A model generated the notes under the pieces. That model made no database searches and had not been told where the DNA came from. It saw nothing but the letters and a program-made list of their open reading frames with translations. A program made the translations under genes and the position numbers. 64,000 nucleotides of DNA from Fimbriimonadaceae bacterium (lineage in GTDB: Bacteria; Armatimonadota; Fimbriimonadia; Fimbriimonadales; Fimbriimonadaceae): assembly GCA_019187105.1 (NCBI GenBank), contig JABAQM010000001.1, positions 434,001 to 498,000 on the forward strand, given 5' to 3'. Below are positions 10,073 to 19,401 of the stretch, one piece after another. The first letter of the stretch is position 1. Each line of letters begins with the position of its first letter.

Positions 10073-11341
10073 CTATTCTACGGCCTGCGTGAAGACGGCC
10101 TTGATGACCTCGTCCGGCGTCGTCCAACCTTGAAGGACCTTCGACTTCCCATCTTCCAGCATCGTGCGGTAGCCCTGTTCGCGCGCTGCCGCCATGATGC
10201 TCGGAAAGTCCTGCTTGTGGGCGATCGCGGCTCGAAACTTCGGCGTGCCCAAGATGAGTTCAAAGACGCCGATTCTTCCTTTTTGGCCGGTGCCACGACA
10301 CTCCGCGCACCCCTTCCCCACCGTAAAGCGTGCGCTTGCCTTTTCCTCGGGTGTGATCTTCAGCATGTCGATCTCCTCGTCGGTCGGCGTGTAAGGTTCT
10401 CTGCACTTCGAACAGTTGAGCCTGACCAGTCGCTGGGCGAGGATGCCAACGCACACACCGGCGATCAGGTAGGGCTCCGCACCCATATCCACCATGCGAC
10501 CAATCGTCTCGACCGCGTTGTTGGTGTGCAGCGTGGAAAGCACGAGGTGACCGGTGAGTCCGGCTTGGATGCCGATTTCGAGCGATTCTGGGTCGCGCAT
10601 TTCTCCGACCATCATCACATCGGGATCTTGGCGAAGGAACGTGCGCATGACGCGCGGAAAGGTCAGCCGCTCGGTCACCTGAACCTGGGCGATGTTCTGG
10701 TCAAACTCGTACTCGACGGGATCCTCAACCGTCACGATGTTTCGGCTCTTGGCATCGAGTTGGTGCAAGCTGGCATACAGCGTCGAGGTTTTGCCGGAGC
10801 CGGTCGGACCGGTCACCAGGATCAGGCCGTAGGGAACCTGAATCGCCCGGGCCCACTTCTGGAGGACGTCGTCCGGCATGCCAAGCTTGGGCAACTCGAC
10901 CCGCATCGCCTGGGGGTCGAGAAGGCGCATGACCATTTTTTCGCCATTAAGGCAAGGGATGCACGAAGCGCGAGCGCTGAGGCGCCTACCCTCGTACTCC
11001 ATGTCGATGCGGCCGTCTTGAGCCTCTCGCTGCTCGTCAATCCGCATGCCACTCGCCAGTTTCAACCGTGCGACGACGTTTGCGGCCTGTTCGGGTGGAA
11101 GCTGCCCGTTGTCGTGAAGCACGCCGTCCTGGCGAAATCGGATTTTGAGCTGGTCGCGCTCGGGCTGAAGGTGGATGTCGCTCGATCCCGTATCGAGGGC
11201 ATTCATGAAAATGGTGTCGACGATGCCGACCGCCAGAGATACATCGGCGCCTCCCATCTCCCGAAGGTTGCCCTGCTCGCGGAGAATCAGTCGAAAGCGC
11301 TTGGTCGCGCCCCAGTTGCCGGAACCTTCGCCATAAGCCAT
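10073..11341 (-). CDS. GspE/PilB-type secretion or pilus-assembly ATPase
   Basis: Hexameric ATPase driving type II secretion or type IV pilus extension. In order: SDIHLQPERD of the N2 domain (about residues 54-63), Walker A GPTGSGKT (178-185), the Asp-box region TVEDPVE, Walker B-like VMMVGEMRD, the His-box STLHTNNA, and two zinc-binding pairs CSKC and CAEC. The length of 422 residues is about 130-150 shorter than PilB/GspE because the N-terminal MshEN-like domain is missing, so it resembles minimal GspE proteins. No other pilus gene is adjacent. It lies 12 bases after the carB half-gene and is probably cotranscribed with it. Confidence 0.88.
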   Translation of the reverse strand: MAYGEGSGNWGATKRFRLILREQGNLREMGGADVSLAVGIVDTIFMNALDTGSSDIHLQPERDQLKIRFRQDGVLHDNGQLPPEQAANVVARLKLASGMRIDEQREAQDGRIDMEYEGRRLSARASCIPCLNGEKMVMRLLDPQAMRVELPKLGMPDDVLQKWARAIQVPYGLILVTGPTGSGKTSTLYASLHQLDAKSRNIVTVEDPVEYEFDQNIAQVQVTERLTFPRVMRTFLRQDPDVMMVGEMRDPESLEIGIQAGLTGHLVLSTLHTNNAVETIGRMVDMGAEPYLIAGVCVGILAQRLVRLNCSKCREPYTPTDEEIDMLKITPEEKASARFTVGKGCAECRGTGQKGRIGVFELILGTPKFRAAIAHKQDFPSIMAAAREQGYRTMLEDGKSKVLQGWTTPDEVIKAVFTQAVE

Positions 11342-11353
11342 GCGACCAGTAGG

Positions 11354-12898
11354 TTACGCCAAAGCCGGCGCCCTGTGTTGTGGTTCGGGCTCTGGCTCCA
11401 ACTCATCGCTGGAAATCTCGTCGGTTGCGTAAAAGTAGGGGGTTTGCGATTCGAATTCGCCCGCGCAGGTGTCGACCATCTTGTAGGCGCGCTCCGAGGT
11501 CGCCGTCAAGTCGCTGGTCACCATGCCACGAATCTTGTGAAGAAACCACGGGTCGATTCGGCTGATGCGATTCACCTCTTCGACGCTCCATCCACGGCGC
11601 AGGGCCTCCGCAACCGCCCATAGCCGCTCGTCGGTTGGTACCCGAACCGCCTCACGGAGCTCCGCGTCCGCCATTTCCTGAAACCTCGGATGCGCCAAGT
11701 CCTTGGCCTTGACCTCCAACCCTCGTACGGCCTTGAGAAGGGCAGCTTCAAACGTGCGGTCGATGGCCATGACCTCGCCAGTGGCCTTCATCTGCGTGAA
11801 GAGCGTCCGGTCGCCGCCTGGGAACTTGTCAAAGGGCCAACGAGGGATCTTAACGACGACATAGTCCAGGGCCGGCTCAAAGCAAGCCTTGGTCGTCTTC
11901 GTTACCTGATTGTCGATCTCGTCCAAGGTTCGGCCGACCGCGATCTTTGCGGAGACCCTCGCGATAGGGTAGCCCGTCGCCTTTGAAGCCAACGCGGACG
12001 ATCGCGAGACTCGCGGGTTAACCTCGATAACGTAATAGTCGAAGCTCTCAGGATTTACGGCCAACTGGACGTTGCAGCCGCCCTCGATACCAAGCGAGCG
12101 GATGATCTTCAGCGATGCCGTCCGAAGCATGTGGTACTCGATATCGCTTAGAGTCTGGCTTGGAGCAACGACGATGGAGTCACCGGTATGAACTCCCATC
12201 GGATCGAGGTTCTCCATGTTACAGATCGTGATACAGTTGCCTTTGCCATCTCGCATGACCTCGTACTCGACTTCTTTCCAGCCAAGCAAGCTTCTTTCGA
12301 CCATGATCTGCGACCGCATTGAGAGTTTCAAACCGGTGTTGCCTATTTCCCAGAGCTCATCGGGGCTGTTGGCTATACCTCCGCCCGTCCCTCCCAGGGT
12401 GTAGGCCGGTCGAATAATACAGGGGTAGGGTGCGTCCGGCAATAGCTCTCGAAGCTGATCGGGGGTTTCGATGATCCAGCTTTCCGGCACGGGCTCCTTG
12501 ATCTCTCGCATGAGAGATCGGAACTGCTCGCGATCCTCGGCCTTCTGAATCGCCTCAAGGGGCGTCCCAAGCAGCTTCACCCCATATTTCTCGAGGATTC
12601 CCTGCTGGGCGAGCTGTGAAGCCAGATTGAGGCCAGTTTGGCCCCCTAGCGTGGGCAATAAGCCATAGGGACGTTCCCGGGCGATGACGCGCTCGCAGAA
12701 TTCTGGAGTCAAAGGCTCGATGTAGACCGCATCGGCGGTCTCTTCATCGGTCATGATCGTAGCCGGGTTGGAGTTGATCAGGGCGACGCGGTAGCCCTCT
12801 TCCCGAAGGCTCTTGCAAGCTTGGGTGCCTGCATAGTCGAATTCCGCCGCCTGTCCGATGACGATTGGGCCGGAACCGATCACCAGAATGGTCTGCAC
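11354..12898 (-). CDS. carB: Carbamoyl-phosphate synthase large chain, N-terminal half only (split CarB)
   Basis: First ATP-grasp half of CarB, which makes carboxyphosphate and carbamate from bicarbonate, ATP and ammonia for pyrimidine and arginine synthesis. Family blocks: [24 protein letters not shown] (20+ residues at the N-terminus), [42 protein letters not shown] and the metal-binding [24 protein letters not shown]. The protein stops after [19 protein letters not shown], exactly where full-length CarB (about 1070 residues) enters its second synthetase half. The oligomerisation region before it is also about 50 residues shorter than in E. coli. The C-terminal half is not in the window. 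The clean stop and Pro/Glu tail argue for a natural split rather than decay. Confidence 0.92.
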   Translation of the reverse strand: MQTILVIGSGPIVIGQAAEFDYAGTQACKSLREEGYRVALINSNPATIMTDEETADAVYIEPLTPEFCERVIARERPYGLLPTLGGQTGLNLASQLAQQGILEKYGVKLLGTPLEAIQKAEDREQFRSLMREIKEPVPESWIIETPDQLRELLPDAPYPCIIRPAYTLGGTGGGIANSPDELWEIGNTGLKLSMRSQIMVERSLLGWKEVEYEVMRDGKGNCITICNMENLDPMGVHTGDSIVVAPSQTLSDIEYHMLRTASLKIIRSLGIEGGCNVQLAVNPESFDYYVIEVNPRVSRSSALASKATGYPIARVSAKIAVGRTLDEIDNQVTKTTKACFEPALDYVVVKIPRWPFDKFPGGDRTLFTQMKATGEVMAIDRTFEAALLKAVRGLEVKAKDLAHPRFQEMADAELREAVRVPTDERLWAVAEALRRGWSVEEVNRISRIDPWFLHKIRGMVTSDLTATSERAYKMVDTCAGEFESQTPYFYATDEISSDELEPEPEPQHRAPALA

Positions 12899-12979
12899 GC
12901 TAAATAAGGATTGTAGACCGTCTCGCCTTCTTGGCGTCTGCTTGATTGGTGAACAAGCATCGATAAGTATCCTTCGGCA

Positions 12980-13867
12980 ATGACCGCGCGCACTGCCCTG
13001 ATCGTCAACGCACGGTCACGAAGAGGAGCGTCCGTCTTCAAAGCTGCCAAAGTCGCAATCGCTGATGGCGGCGTGGAGGTCCACGGCGCCGTGTTGACCC
13101 GATCCCCCCAAAGCTTTCAGAGCCACCTGCAAACTTGGAAGGACGATGGGGTTGAAACCGTATTCGTCGGTGGGGGGGACGGCACTCAAGCGGCTGCCGC
13201 TGAAGTATTGATCGGGTCGGCCGTACGCCTCGGCGTCCTCCCCCTCGGTACCGGAAACGCCCTCGCCCGGGACCTGGGCATTCCGGATGACATTCGCAAA
13301 GCCGTATCCCTGCTCCTTGAGGGCAGCGAGGCACAGATCGACTTGGGACTCGCCAACGGCAAAGTGTTCGTGAACGTCGCGACGCTGGGCCTCACGGCTT
13401 CGATCGTCAGACATTTGAATGGCCAGGCCAAGAAGCGGTTCGGCAAGCTGGCCTACTTACCGGCTGCTTTTCGGTCCGTACTGACGATGCGTCCGTTCGA
13501 AGCGCATGTTCGGACTGAAGTCGGTGAGTTTCACGGACCAGCGGTTCAGATGGTGGTCGGGTGTGGTGTCAATCATGCCGGCCCCTTCCCGATTAGCCGA
13601 CATGCAAGTCAATTGAGCGGGAAACTGTCTTCGTATGTCGTGCCCTACGATGGGAAAGCCGGCCTCGTGCGTTATGCGTGGGACCTGCTGAGGAGACGAC
13701 ATGTCGCGTCCCACGACATTTGGTTCGCGGAAGCTGCGCGAATAGAGGTCGAGACGCGACCGAAACGGACCGTCGTGATCGACGGTGAGCTACGTCATAA
13801 GTCTCCACTCGAAGCGAGGGTGGTCCCAGCCGCCTTGTGGGTCCTCAAGCCCGCTGCTGAGAGCTAA
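12980..13867 (+). CDS. Diacylglycerol/lipid kinase (YegS/DgkB family)
   Basis: ATP-dependent lipid kinase of the DAGK catalytic superfamily. Visible motifs are the N-terminal [11 protein letters not shown], the nucleotide-binding GGGDGT (about residues 66-71), and [15 protein letters not shown], followed by the C-terminal beta-sandwich with [13 protein letters not shown] and VVIDGEL. Length of 295 residues is normal. It likely phosphorylates diacylglycerol or a related lipid at the inner membrane face, though the exact substrate cannot be read. Divergent from carB with an 81-base intergenic region. Confidence 0.9.
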   Translation: MTARTALIVNARSRRGASVFKAAKVAIADGGVEVHGAVLTRSPQSFQSHLQTWKDDGVETVFVGGGDGTQAAAAEVLIGSAVRLGVLPLGTGNALARDLGIPDDIRKAVSLLLEGSEAQIDLGLANGKVFVNVATLGLTASIVRHLNGQAKKRFGKLAYLPAAFRSVLTMRPFEAHVRTEVGEFHGPAVQMVVGCGVNHAGPFPISRHASQLSGKLSSYVVPYDGKAGLVRYAWDLLRRRHVASHDIWFAEAARIEVETRPKRTVVIDGELRHKSPLEARVVPAALWVLKPAAES

Positions 13868-13873
13868 CCGGCC

Positions 13874-14335
13874 TCATTCCCAGTGCCATTGGTCGTCCCC
13901 AATCAGCGTTTGGATGAAGTTCAGCTGGCCGCTGTGGTACCACATGTGGAGGGTAAGAAATTGGAAGCGTTGGTAGCGCGTCCGTTCACCATGCTCGGTC
14001 ATCTCGGCCACGTCCATATCGGCCGACGAGTAACTGTTGATGAGATCGACAATGCGCTGCGATGAAGCTTCGAATCCAGCGATGACCGCGTCCTTGCTCC
14101 GATAGTCCTCCGGCGCCTTAACCCAGCCGTCCGGCCACTCAAAGGTTTCTTCTCCGCGAAGAAGGCTGCCGACATGGTCGTTGACGAGATTGACTTCGTA
14201 GGTGATATCCGCCACGCTCCGCGTCTTCTCACCGAATATCTTATCGAAGGCGTCCGTTGACAGCGCCTGCAGGTCTTGCAGGTAGCTCTGGCGGATTCGA
14301 TTGAAGCCGGTTAGGGCAGAGGCATGAAGGTCCAT
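13874..14335 (-). CDS. DinB-like four-helix-bundle protein
   Basis: A 153-residue DinB/YfiT-type protein. The fold's metal-binding histidines are seen as NDHVGSLL in helix 2 and HMWYHSGQL in the last helix (H...HxxxH). It ends with the family-typical FIQTLIGDDQWHW. Members are putative metal-dependent transferases or hydrolases, many using bacillithiol or other thiols; the specific reaction is unknown. ATG at 14335 is used because it gives the normal N-terminus (MDLHASALTGFNRIR). It sits 33 bases downstream of the RND adaptor on the same strand. Confidence 0.82.
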   Translation of the reverse strand: MDLHASALTGFNRIRQSYLQDLQALSTDAFDKIFGEKTRSVADITYEVNLVNDHVGSLLRGEETFEWPDGWVKAPEDYRSKDAVIAGFEASSQRIVDLINSYSSADMDVAEMTEHGERTRYQRFQFLTLHMWYHSGQLNFIQTLIGDDQWHWE

Positions 14336-14368
14336 GGTCGCCGGAGCGTACCCAGCGACCACGTTGCC

Positions 14369-15532
14369 TTACGGTCCGTCCGGCCGCGGCGAAACGACGC
14401 GGACAACCGCGCCCTCCTGCAATCCGGACTTAACTTCGATCAGGGCCCCGTCCGAGATGCCGGTTTCTATGGCCGTGTCGATCCAATCTTCGCCCGACTT
14501 AACCTTGACCATGGATTTGCCATCCTTGACTTCAACAGCTCCGACCGGAATCACGAGAGCATCCTTCACGGTTTGGGTCTTGACGCCGACCCGCTTCACG
14601 TCAACGCTTGGCTGGACGATCGCATTCGTGTTGAGCAGCTTGATAACGGTTAGGTAGCCGGGGCTGGCCTGGCCCTCACTTGGGGGCGCCACGCTCACGT
14701 CCACGATCTTGCCATCGACGGGGTTGGAATTCACACCGGTCAGGGCAACAATCGCGGCCGCACCGGGAACAACGTAGTCCTTGAGCTCCGGTGGAGCAAG
14801 CGCCTGCACCCGTACAGCGTTGTAGTTGATGATTGTGGCGAGGGTTTGGTTGGCCTCGGCACGCAAGCCCGGCTTTGCTTCGAGTGATACGATGGTGCCG
14901 GAAATCGGGGCTCTCACGATACCCTTGGCGATATCTTCGCGGGCAGCCCGAAGAACGATAGCGGCCTGATTCAGGGAGTCCTTGGAGGGCTGGAGCGACC
15001 GGTTGAGTTCTGCCTGGGCGTCGGCCAATGCGGCTTCCGCGTCTCTCCTTGCTTGGGTCCAAAACTCGACGTCGGCTTCGCCGCCCGATGCTACCGTGTC
15101 CCGTGCAGCCTTTTCTTGAGCTCGTGCCGTCGCAAGAACTCGCTTAGCGTCAACGACCGGCTGCGAGTTTTCCTGCTTTTGTGCGGAATAGTCCGATCGC
15201 ACCGAGCTTGCATAGGCCTGAGCAGCTGCCTCGGCCGCTTCCGCTCCCGGTATCTCAAGCTTTACGATCGGCTCCCCGCGCCTCACTTCCTTGCCGACCG
15301 AGGTCGACACCGACAGCACCGGCGTGTCATAGGGCGAGTGGACGGTCGCCTTGGCGCCTTCGGGAATCATTAGTTTGCCGTCGAAGAAGCTGTAGCCGGT
15401 TAGGTCCTGGCGCTTTACGACGTCGGTTGTAACTTCAGCGGTCGCTCCGCCATTCTTGCCCTCCATCATCGGAGAAGCGCAGCCGCCAAGTGCGGTGGCG
15501 GCGAATAGGATGAAAATCTGTCTTGCCTTCAT
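14369..15532 (-). CDS. HlyD/RND-type efflux periplasmic adaptor lipoprotein
   Basis: A 387-residue membrane-fusion protein linking an inner-membrane pump to an outer-membrane channel. The N-terminus (MKARQIFILFAATALGGC) is a lipoprotein signal with the lipobox Cys at residue 18. A lipoyl-like half motif is GKEVRRGEPIVKLEIPG, followed by an Ala-rich alpha-helical hairpin (AEAAAQAYASSV ... ALADAQAELNRSLQPS), then the second lipoyl half VRAPISGTIVSLEAKPG. C-terminal beta-barrel and membrane-proximal domains follow (VIPVGAVEVKDGKSMVKV, GLQEGAVVRV). No pump or channel gene is adjacent, so it probably works with a transporter encoded elsewhere. Confidence 0.85.
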   Translation of the reverse strand: MKARQIFILFAATALGGCASPMMEGKNGGATAEVTTDVVKRQDLTGYSFFDGKLMIPEGAKATVHSPYDTPVLSVSTSVGKEVRRGEPIVKLEIPGAEAAEAAAQAYASSVRSDYSAQKQENSQPVVDAKRVLATARAQEKAARDTVASGGEADVEFWTQARRDAEAALADAQAELNRSLQPSKDSLNQAAIVLRAAREDIAKGIVRAPISGTIVSLEAKPGLRAEANQTLATIINYNAVRVQALAPPELKDYVVPGAAAIVALTGVNSNPVDGKIVDVSVAPPSEGQASPGYLTVIKLLNTNAIVQPSVDVKRVGVKTQTVKDALVIPVGAVEVKDGKSMVKVKSGEDWIDTAIETGISDGALIEVKSGLQEGAVVRVVSPRPDGP

Positions 15533-15709
15533 AGCTGGTACCTCGCCCACGATCTATTAGGGAATTGGCGAGCGCATTCCTACATCAATAAACGCTGAAG
15601 CGAGCTTTGGAACGACAGGGTGGAGGGTAGAGATCGGGATGGGGCGGGGGCACGGCTGTGCGGCGAATGGCACAGGTCCGGGGGACAAGCCGGCCCTTTC
15701 CAGCATCTA

Positions 15710-15988
15710 TCACCCAGTGAGTGGAAGGGCAAACGCCACTAACAGGGCTGTGCTTAGCAGCCAGCAGGTCAGTCCGATGAAGCCTTCGCGCCATATTGCG
15801 AACAGCGAGGAAGTGAACGCCACGCCTACTCCCATCCAAACCAGCAGCTGGAGCGGCGAAACGTAAATCGGTACGCTCCACCCAAAATGCAATGGGCGAT
15901 GACACCCGATGACGAAGCACGCAATCGCAACGAGAATCGAACCTAATGAAGTTGCCGACCAGGGCTTGCGCTGAATGAATGATCGCAA
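15710..15988 (-). CDS. Small membrane protein, hypothetical
   Basis: A 92-residue frame with three hydrophobic stretches (GSILVAIACFVIGC, LQLLVWMGVGVAFTSSLFAIW, FIGLTCWLLSTALLVAFALPL) and no charged-residue excess, as expected for a small integral membrane protein. It lies 18 bases downstream of the transaldolase stop being read on the same strand, so it could be the last gene of the rdgB-transaldolase unit. No family is recognised. The stretch 15551-15709 downstream shows no gene or clear structure. Confidence 0.5.
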   Translation of the reverse strand: MRSFIQRKPWSATSLGSILVAIACFVIGCHRPLHFGWSVPIYVSPLQLLVWMGVGVAFTSSLFAIWREGFIGLTCWLLSTALLVAFALPLTG

Positions 15989-16006
15989 AGCGGCCTGATC
16001 AGAAGG

Positions 16007-16678
16007 CTACACCGTCGCCTTTTCGAAGATAGAAAGCTTCGCCGCATCCCAGTCGGCAAGGAATCGCTTGAGGCCGATATCGGTCAGCGGATGCTTGAAC
16101 AACATTTCCATGATCTTGAACGGCATGGTCGCGACGTGGGCGCCGCATTCAATCGCTTGGACAACATGCAGCGGATGGCGAACGGAAGCCACAAGAACCT
16201 CACTTTCGAACCCGTATTCGTTGACCATGTCCACCGTCGCCGAGACCGCGTTCATTCCCTCGTCGGAGATGTCATCCACGCGACCGACGAAATTACTGAT
16301 ATAGGTCGCTCCAGCCTTGGCGGCGAGCAGCGCTTGCGACACGCTGAAAACGAGGGTTACATTGGTCCGGATTTCGCGCTCAGTCAGTTCCCTGACGAGA
16401 CGCACTCCCGGCTCGATAAGCGGTACCTTCACAACGATCTGAGGGTGCCAGGAGCTGATTTCCAGCGCCTCTTTCAGCATCGTCTCATAGTCGGTAGCGA
16501 CGACCTCGGCACTGATGTCCCCGTTCGGGTTCGCGTCGCAGATCTTGAGCACCGTTTCCCTGAAGCCCTTGCCGGTCTTTGCGATGAGGGTTGGGTTGGT
16601 GGTGACCCCGTCGAGGACGCCCCACTCGTTAGCCCGGATTACTTCATCCACGTCGCCGGTATCGACAAAGAGCTTCAT
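16007..16678 (-). CDS. Transaldolase / fructose-6-phosphate aldolase family (TalC-like)
   Basis: Short-form transaldolase (223 residues). It transfers a dihydroxyacetone unit through a Schiff base in the non-oxidative pentose phosphate pathway, or cleaves fructose 6-phosphate. The family start MKLFVDTGDVDEV, GVTTNPTLIAK, the Schiff-base Lys84 in VVKVPL, TNVTLVFSVSQALLAAKAGATYISNFVGR and VLVASVRHPLHV are all present. ATG overlaps the rdgB stop by four bases, indicating translational coupling with the nucleotide pyrophosphatase. The choice between transaldolase and aldolase activity cannot be made by eye. Confidence 0.93.
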   Translation of the reverse strand: MKLFVDTGDVDEVIRANEWGVLDGVTTNPTLIAKTGKGFRETVLKICDANPNGDISAEVVATDYETMLKEALEISSWHPQIVVKVPLIEPGVRLVRELTEREIRTNVTLVFSVSQALLAAKAGATYISNFVGRVDDISDEGMNAVSATVDMVNEYGFESEVLVASVRHPLHVVQAIECGAHVATMPFKIMEMLFKHPLTDIGLKRFLADWDAAKLSIFEKATV

Positions 16679-17295
16679 GTCGTTGATTGTACTGGTCCCA
16701 GCCGTTCCGTAAGATGCGTGACCACTTCGGCGAGGACTTTTCCCCGGTGACTGATGGCATGCTTCTCATCGGCGGTAAGGTCGGCCATGGTGCAGCCCCG
16801 TTCCGGCAGCCAGAAGATCGGATCATAACCGAAGCCGCCGGCGCCGCTGGGAGCGAGTGCAATTTGACCTTCGCAGGTCGCTTCGAAGTGGTGCAGCCCG
16901 CCGCCGGGAGCGGCAAGCGCAACATGGCAGCGGAACCGCGCTGTTCGCTCGCCAGGATCAGTCAGGCCCGACATCATCCGAAGGATCTTCGCCATCTTTT
17001 GATCGAACGGAAGGTCTTCTCCGCCAAATCGCTTGCTTTTGACGCCGGGTGCGCCCTCTAATGCATCGATCTCGAGTCCCGCGTCGTCCGCCAGGGACCA
17101 TTCCTCGGTGTACCTGGATGCGCTCAGGGCCTTGATCGCGGCATTCTCCGCGTAGGTATCGCCGGTCTCCTCGGGTTCAGGTGCCCCAGGAAAATCGGCG
17201 AGGGTCAGAAGCTCGACGGTCGGAAGCCCGCGATGCAGGATGGTCAGCATCTCCCCAGCCTTCTTCAGGTTATGGGTGGCAACAACCAATCTCAC
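16675..17295 (-). CDS. rdgB: Non-canonical purine NTP pyrophosphatase (RdgB/HAM1 family)
   Basis: Hydrolyses dITP, ITP and XTP to monophosphates, removing deaminated purines from the nucleotide pool. The N-terminal phosphate-binding VVATHNLKKAGEM matches the family THNxxK motif. GDTYAENAAIKA, LADDAGLEIDALEGAPGVKSKRFGGE (the DSGL-type acidic loop, here DAGL), GGFGYDPIFWLPE and DEKHAISHRGKVL follow. All are standard blocks and the 206-residue length is normal. Translationally coupled to the downstream transaldolase. Confidence 0.94.
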   Translation of the reverse strand: MRLVVATHNLKKAGEMLTILHRGLPTVELLTLADFPGAPEPEETGDTYAENAAIKALSASRYTEEWSLADDAGLEIDALEGAPGVKSKRFGGEDLPFDQKMAKILRMMSGLTDPGERTARFRCHVALAAPGGGLHHFEATCEGQIALAPSGAGGFGYDPIFWLPERGCTMADLTADEKHAISHRGKVLAEVVTHLTERLGPVQSTT

Positions 17296-17374
17296 TGCTG
17301 ATTGTCGTACCCGAAAAACACCGAAGCCACCACCCGCGAGGGCGGCGGCATTCTGGTGCTTGGAGGATGAGATG

Positions 17375-17398
17375 CCGGGGCCTTGGAGGCAGCCCCGG
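17375..17398 (-). terminator. GC-rich hairpin just downstream of the CsgG-like gene
   Basis: A seven-pair stem CCGGGGC / GCCCCGG around a 10-base loop lies 8 bases after the stop of the CsgG-like gene. There is no following run of T, so it may be a weak terminator or an RNA 3'-end stabiliser. Confidence 0.35.
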
Positions 17399-17405
17399 AA
17401 TCAAG

Positions 17406-18347
17406 TTACTTGTCCTTTAGAATCCAGCCGGTTTCCGGTTTCTTGCCGTCCACGAGCTTGGCGACAGCCATTCGGTTCGTGGCGCGTACGATCTTGACCT
17501 TGCCCGCTCGCTCGACGTCTGCTCCCATCTTTTCGCCGGTGTCGGGGTCGACGATCTCTCCGTTGTTCTTGTAAAGCACGAGCTCGTCGCCGACATTGAG
17601 ACCTTGGTCGGTGCCCGCGTTGAGGTAAATCTCGCCAGAGTCTTCGTTAAACTTCGCGACCTTGCACGACCATTCGAAATCGTTGAGCTTGGCGACGATC
17701 TTGTCCACAATCTCGTCGATGACCGCTTTGGTGGTCTGGCCGAACGGAGTCTCGTCGAATTTGGATTGGTCGTATCCGACGCCGAAGGCCGCGATGTTGA
17801 GGGCTTGGCCCTTCTTCTTCTGCTCCTTCATCCCCGACTCAGACGCCACCATCTCGCTCGTCGAGGCGTTGAACATCCGGATATTCATTCCGACCTTGCT
17901 GCTGACCTCCTGCTCTCCCAGGAACAGGCTCGCGCCGCCACCGCCTAGACCAACCTTGCCAAGCAAGCCACCGACATCGATTCCAGTCTTTTTGCCCTTC
18001 TGTGCGAAATCCGTAATCTCCGGCTTGATCAGGTAATCGGCCGCGACGGTCTTGCCCTGTTGGGACTGTCCCGAATGAGCTTCCTTGATCGCAGCTTCGT
18101 CGTCCATGTCGCGCATTTGGTGGCGCTCCATGATGATAAAGCGGCCCGATTCCAACAGCTTCTCGGTGAGTTTCACTTCGATCGCCTTCCGGAAGCCCTC
18201 TCCGGCATAAGCCCGCTCGATTGACTCAGACCATGTCGCGGGATAGACCGCTACCCTCAGCTTCTTAACCCTGTCTTGTGCAATCGCGCTGCCTGCGATT
18301 GCTGCTACACCGGCGACGATAGCGAGGTTTCGAATGATGTTTTGCAT
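17406..18347 (-). CDS. CsgG/curli-assembly-like secreted protein
   Basis: A 313-residue protein with a Sec signal (IIRNLAIVAGVAAIAGSAIAQ). The CsgG-type nucleotide-free fold follows: KKLRVAVYPATW, LTEKLLESGRFIIMERHQM, ADYLIKPEITDF, VGMNIRMFNASTSEMVASESG and a helix before DEIVDKIVAKL. The C-terminal 90 residues (GEIYLNAGTDQGLNVGDELVLYKNNGEIVDPDTGEKMG) form a small beta-barrel often fused to CsgG-like proteins in Acidobacteria and Armatimonadota. It lacks a lipobox Cys, unlike true CsgG, so it is probably a periplasmic relative rather than a curli pore. No csg genes are nearby. Confidence 0.82.
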   Translation of the reverse strand: MQNIIRNLAIVAGVAAIAGSAIAQDRVKKLRVAVYPATWSESIERAYAGEGFRKAIEVKLTEKLLESGRFIIMERHQMRDMDDEAAIKEAHSGQSQQGKTVAADYLIKPEITDFAQKGKKTGIDVGGLLGKVGLGGGGASLFLGEQEVSSKVGMNIRMFNASTSEMVASESGMKEQKKKGQALNIAAFGVGYDQSKFDETPFGQTTKAVIDEIVDKIVAKLNDFEWSCKVAKFNEDSGEIYLNAGTDQGLNVGDELVLYKNNGEIVDPDTGEKMGADVERAGKVKIVRATNRMAVAKLVDGKKPETGWILKDK

Positions 18348-18437
18348 GTCCTTTTTTCTCCTTGCCCCCTGGGCTTGGTGAAATGTTAGGGCACGCGAAA
18401 GCGGTCTTCCGTGAGCGAAATCACGCTGTGATTAAGA

Positions 18438-19367
18438 TCACGCGGCGACCGTTTCTTTGAATTGCTCCACGTACTTGAGGCAACATGCGCGAACACGCGC
18501 GCGGATCCTCGTGATGAAAGCTGCCCGTTCGGTCACGCTCACGGCGCCTCGGGCATCGAGAAGGTTGAACACGTGGGAACACTTGAGGGCGAGATCGAAA
18601 GCCGGATAGATCAGAGCTGTTCCCGGCTCGCCAGTATTCTGGGTGGTTAGAATGCCAAGTTCGGCGTCCCAAAATGTTGGAGTCTCGATAACCCGCCTGG
18701 ATTCCGCCTCATAGGTCTCAAACAAACGGTAAAGGGCATCCGTATCGGCTACTTCGAAATTGTAAACGTTATGCTGCATTTCGAGGTCGAATTCGGCATC
18801 CTTGTATGACACCTGCTCGGTCCACATCAGGTCTTCCCAAAACGAGTTTTGATTGTTCAGCATGAGGCATAGCCGCTCGGGGCCGTAGGTAATTTCGGCA
18901 CAAACCGGATTGCATTCAATGCCTCCCATCTGTTGGAAGAACGTGAACTGGGTGATCTCCGTACCGTCCAGCCAGATCTCCCAACCTACTCCGCTGGCGC
19001 CGACGCTGGGCGATTCCCAATCGTCCTCCACCAACCGCACGTCGTTGCGCTTCGTATCGAAGCCGATCGCGTCAAGCGACCCCAGATAGCGGTCAACGAT
19101 ATCGTCAGGGCTGGGCTTCATGATCACCTGATACTGGTAGTAGCGCTGGTTCCTCATCGGATTGCGCGTGTATCGGCCATCGGCAGGGCGTCGGGAGGGC
19201 TGGATGTAGGCCACATTCCACGGTTTGGGCCCCAGGCATCGGAGGGTCGTCGCGGGATGCATCGTCCCCGCGCCAACCTCGACGTCATATGGTTGTACAA
19301 GGAGACAGCCCTGGGCAGACCAGTACTCGTTGAGGCGATGGATCATCTCCTGCAGCGTCATCGGCAT
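18438..19367 (-). CDS. glyQ: Glycyl-tRNA synthetase alpha subunit
   Basis: Catalytic subunit of the heterotetrameric (alpha2beta2) bacterial glycyl-tRNA synthetase. The family start [75 protein letters not shown] (shown here only as the region 19140-19290), [29 protein letters not shown] and ILTTQNTG cover the class II motifs. ATG at 19367 fits the family N-terminus; an earlier ATG at 19403 would add 12 odd residues and overlap the divergent gene. The beta subunit gene glyS is not adjacent, as would be usual in an operon. Confidence 0.95.
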   Translation of the reverse strand: MPMTLQEMIHRLNEYWSAQGCLLVQPYDVEVGAGTMHPATTLRCLGPKPWNVAYIQPSRRPADGRYTRNPMRNQRYYQYQVIMKPSPDDIVDRYLGSLDAIGFDTKRNDVRLVEDDWESPSVGASGVGWEIWLDGTEITQFTFFQQMGGIECNPVCAEITYGPERLCLMLNNQNSFWEDLMWTEQVSYKDAEFDLEMQHNVYNFEVADTDALYRLFETYEAESRRVIETPTFWDAELGILTTQNTGEPGTALIYPAFDLALKCSHVFNLLDARGAVSVTERAAFITRIRARVRACCLKYVEQFKETVAA

Positions 19368-19401
19368 CAGGTTACCAGCGGGCGGTAACCTTTGAACTTC
19401 C

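Noticed and set aside
10130-11623. 497-codon frame opposite the secretion ATPase and carB
   Set aside because: It crosses two well-supported genes on the other strand and has no family features.
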